The notes below the pieces were generated by a model. That model made no database searches and was not told the origin of the DNA. It worked only from the letters and a program-made list of their open reading frames with translations. A stretch of 7,877 nt of DNA from Clostridia bacterium (GTDB lineage Bacteria > Bacillota > Clostridia > Oscillospirales > CAG-272): assembly GCA_017631215.1 (NCBI GenBank), contig JAGBTR010000076.1:1-7877 (forward strand), read 5' to 3'. Below, in pieces: positions 6,083 through 7,877 of this stretch. The position numbers and the translations under genes are program-made. Within the stretch, counting starts at the first letter, position 1. Each line of letters begins with the position of its first letter.

Positions 6083-6967
6083 TCACTCCTTTCCCAAAGC
6101 CTCTGTACGGCTGAGCAGTAGTGTTGCGAGCAGGATGAGCGCGATACCGATGTAAGAGAAGACGTCCAAGCGGTCGCCGAGCAGCCACATACCAAACAGC
6201 GTTGCCGCCATAGGCTCGACGATGCCGAGCGCCGAAGCCGTGCCTGCAGGCAGGTCGCGCATGCCCGTCGCGTAGAGCAGATAGGGAATGAAATGGGTGA
6301 CAAGACCCAGCGCGAGCATCAGGGCGATGATGAGGGCGGGGGAGGCCGATGCGTGCGTGAGGATGTGCTGTGGCTGGGATACGGTCAGCGCGACGAGTGC
6401 CATAAACAGCACGCTGTACAGCGTTGCCGTGGCGGGACGGCTGCCGCGCCGAATGGCGATCTTGGTCAGGATGTTGTAGGCGGCGTAGGCGATGCCCGAG
6501 CAGACGCCTAGCAGGATGCCGACCGCGTCGAAGCGCATACCGCCGACCACGCCTGCCACCAGCGCACAGCCGATGAGCATACCGATGATGGCGGCGAGCT
6601 TGAGGCGCGAGAAGCGCTCACCCAGGAACAGCATCGAGTAGATCGCCACGTAGATGGGGGCGGTGTACATCAAAATGACCGCCGTCGCGACCGAGGTAAG
6701 CTGCATCGAGGTAAAGTAGCAGGTGCCCGTGGCAAAGAGCGAGGCACCGATGACGGCGAACAGAAGGAGCTCGGTCGGCTTGATGCGAAAGAGGCTTCTG
6801 TCGCGTATGAGCGCAAAGAGAGCGAGCCCCGCGAAGGACACCACGGCGCGAACGGCGGACATCTGCGGCGTGGTAAAGCCGTAGGGCGCGAGCGCGTGGA
6901 CGAACAGCCCCGAGGTGCCCCACAGCACGCCCGCGAGGATGATGTAGATGAATGCTTTGGTCTTCAC
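6083..6967 (-). CDS. EamA/DMT-superfamily transporter
   Basis: A 294-residue membrane protein, the standard length for ten-helix drug/metabolite transporters, which usually export amino acids, nucleotide-related compounds or other small metabolites. Two EamA repeats are seen, about 1-140 and 147-286. Each ends with the family hallmark: YTAPIYVAIYSMLFLGERFS (101-120) in the first and IVEPMAATLFGMWLLGDRLD (249-268) in the second. The N-terminus GVLWGTSGLF is also typical. The start is a GTG at 6967, preceded by AAAAGGA with a 6-nt gap. No closer substrate assignment is possible from sequence. The 38-nt gap after the upstream gene holds only the ribosome binding site and an A-rich stretch, with no hairpin terminator. 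Confidence 0.92.
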   Translation of the reverse strand: MKTKAFIYIILAGVLWGTSGLFVHALAPYGFTTPQMSAVRAVVSFAGLALFALIRDRSLFRIKPTELLLFAVIGASLFATGTCYFTSMQLTSVATAVILMYTAPIYVAIYSMLFLGERFSRLKLAAIIGMLIGCALVAGVVGGMRFDAVGILLGVCSGIAYAAYNILTKIAIRRGSRPATATLYSVLFMALVALTVSQPQHILTHASASPALIIALMLALGLVTHFIPYLLYATGMRDLPAGTASALGIVEPMAATLFGMWLLGDRLDVFSYIGIALILLATLLLSRTEALGKE

Positions 6968-7005
6968 AATAGATCCTTTTCTTTTTGATATGCTTGATCG
7001 ATGGG

Positions 7006-7704
7006 TCAGTTGGGAGCGTCAGTAGTCAAAATATGCTTTCGGATGAAGGGCAGTGCTCGCTGACCGAGCAAAAAGGTAACACCGTCTGCCTCCAGCTGAG
7101 TGGCTGTGTGATGCCCATACTGTACCTGCGAGAGCGTGATCTCGTTCGCGTGCATCGCATAGCAGCCGGGATCCTTGTCACCGTGGAAAAAGCCGTACGT
7201 GAGGTTTGCCGTCAGGCGAAGCTCTCCCTCAACGAAAAACAGACATACGTCGTGCTTTGGAAAGATAGGATTGCTCGAATCAAAGCACTTGGTCACAAGG
7301 CAGGGCTCACACAGCCCATAGTAGGCGCGTAGATGCTCGCAGGCGCGGGACAAGACCTCACGCTCTACGGTACGCTCGCTGTCATTGACCCGCTTGGCAA
7401 TGGGGATGGATAGGAGCGCACCGATCGCGATCGCCACAACGATCGAGAGGATGCGTAGCACGAGCTCGCCGAGCATGGCAAGCAGTGTGAGCGGTAGCAT
7501 CTTGGGCTCGGGAATGCGCGAGATCAACCAATTGAGCCCGATACCGCAGGATACGCTTGACACGATGAACAGTGTGCGCGAGAGTGCGCGCAACAGCCGA
7601 TCCTTTCGCACGAGCTTCTTTTTCTCGTCATCAAGGGTTGCGTATTGTTCACGTAGCACCCGACGCTCGGTCGTTTTGGGGTGCTTATATTTGAAATATC
7701 GCAT
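7006..7704 (-). CDS. hypothetical two-helix membrane protein with a soluble C-terminal domain
   Basis: 232 residues of unknown function. The N-terminus is strongly basic and hydrophilic (YFKYKHPKTTERRVLREQY, then DDEKKKLVRKDR). Two transmembrane segments follow at about 41-61 and 79-103, and then a charged helix (about 104-130). The C-terminal part (about 130-225) looks like a small beta-rich domain: alternating hydrophobic strands such as HDVCLFFVEGELRLTANL, a Cys-containing turn, and a last helix ALPFIRKHIL. Both ends are probably cytoplasmic, by the positive-inside rule. I do not recognise a named family, although the layout recalls uncharacterised clostridial proteins. The start at 7704 has GGAGG 5 nt upstream. 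A longer frame running to 7863 would overlap the phosphodiesterase gene in another frame and is rejected. Confidence 0.8.
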   Translation of the reverse strand: MRYFKYKHPKTTERRVLREQYATLDDEKKKLVRKDRLLRALSRTLFIVSSVSCGIGLNWLISRIPEPKMLPLTLLAMLGELVLRILSIVVAIAIGALLSIPIAKRVNDSERTVEREVLSRACEHLRAYYGLCEPCLVTKCFDSSNPIFPKHDVCLFFVEGELRLTANLTYGFFHGDKDPGCYAMHANEITLSQVQYGHHTATQLEADGVTFLLGQRALPFIRKHILTTDAPN

Positions 7705-7707
7705 GGA

Positions 7708-7730
7708 GTCCTCCGTTCGGGGAGCTGGAC
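7708..7730 (-). promoter_or_regulatory. hairpin that could hide the ribosome binding site of the two-helix protein gene
   Basis: On the minus strand GTC (7730-7728) can pair with GAC (7710-7708), and CTCC (7724-7721) with GGAG (7714-7711), leaving a 3-nt bulge and a 6-nt loop. GGAG is the core of the Shine-Dalgarno. The hairpin begins right after the phosphodiesterase stop (7731), so ribosomes finishing that gene could open it. It is short, and the call is an inference from base pairing only. Confidence 0.3.
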
Positions 7731-7877
7731 TTATTTTTTTGCTGTGAGCAGATCCTCCGTCGCGTTCTTGACGGTCAGATAGTCGTTGGTCAGTATCGTG
7801 TCGATGCCCATAGCTAGATAGCGGCGCGCCTCGTAGGGATCGTCCGCCCAGAACACGTTGCACAGTAAGCCGTCCTC
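7731..7877 (-). CDS. glycerophosphodiester phosphodiesterase, C-terminal 48 residues (partial)
   Basis: The minus strand is open from the right edge to a TAA at 7733-7731. The visible tail includes LLCNVFWADDPYEARRYLAM and then GIDTILTNDYL. This matches the end of the GDPD TIM barrel, where a Val/Asn-Val-(Trp/Phe) strand is followed by a helix and the G-I/V-D-x-I-x-T-(N/D) closing strand. Such enzymes split glycerophosphodiesters into glycerol 3-phosphate and an alcohol. The N-terminal catalytic part is outside the window, so activity and signal peptide cannot be judged. It is the first visible gene of the minus-strand run and ends 26 nt before the next start. Confidence 0.85.
   Translation of the reverse strand, partial: EDGLLCNVFWADDPYEARRYLAMGIDTILTNDYLTVKNATEDLLTAKK

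Noticed and set aside
7705..7863. 53-codon N-terminal extension of the two-helix membrane protein.
   Set aside because: It overlaps the GDPD coding sequence in another frame, has a low-complexity shadow-like composition, and a good ribosome binding site precedes the ATG at 7704.

Overview
The window looks like a chromosomal segment of a GC-rich member of the Clostridia (Bacillota). The grounds are a tRNA-responsive T-box leader, strong Shine-Dalgarno sites before most genes, and the style of several proteins (a TrpB resembling clostridial ones, a 232-residue two-helix membrane protein, a CE7-type esterase). No species can be named. I see no mobile element, CRISPR array, tRNA or rRNA.

Layout, left to right: (1) bases 1-155 hold the 3' end of a plus-strand gene, closed by a hairpin at 158-193 that also serves the convergent trpB. 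(2) trpB (198-1418, minus) is a single gene with its own control region at about 1419-1861. That region contains a near-consensus promoter, a tryptophan-type T-box leader with a UGG specifier, the T-box terminator, and then a second, separate terminator-like hairpin. (3) From the right edge to 1879, nine minus-strand genes lie head to tail with gaps of 4 nt overlap to 86 nt. In transcription order they are the end of a glycerophosphodiester phosphodiesterase, a 232-residue membrane protein of unknown function, an EamA/DMT transporter, a TauE/SafE permease, a class I glutamine amidotransferase-like hydrolase (peptidase C26), an APH(3')-like phosphotransferase, a hotdog-fold thioesterase, a CE7-like esterase and an Ogt-type DNA methyltransferase. 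The operon promoter lies outside the window, and I see no convincing internal terminator.

The nine-gene run is a mixed set of transport, hydrolysis, group transfer and DNA repair genes. It does not assemble into a recognisable pathway, though several members could plausibly deal with small-molecule stress (inference only). No terminator separates ogt from the trpB promoter, so read-through from the long operon would enter the T-box leader; the leader may therefore also end the upstream transcript when tryptophanyl-tRNA is charged. The most interesting part of the window is this trpB control region. I found no convincing evidence of an undescribed multi-gene system.
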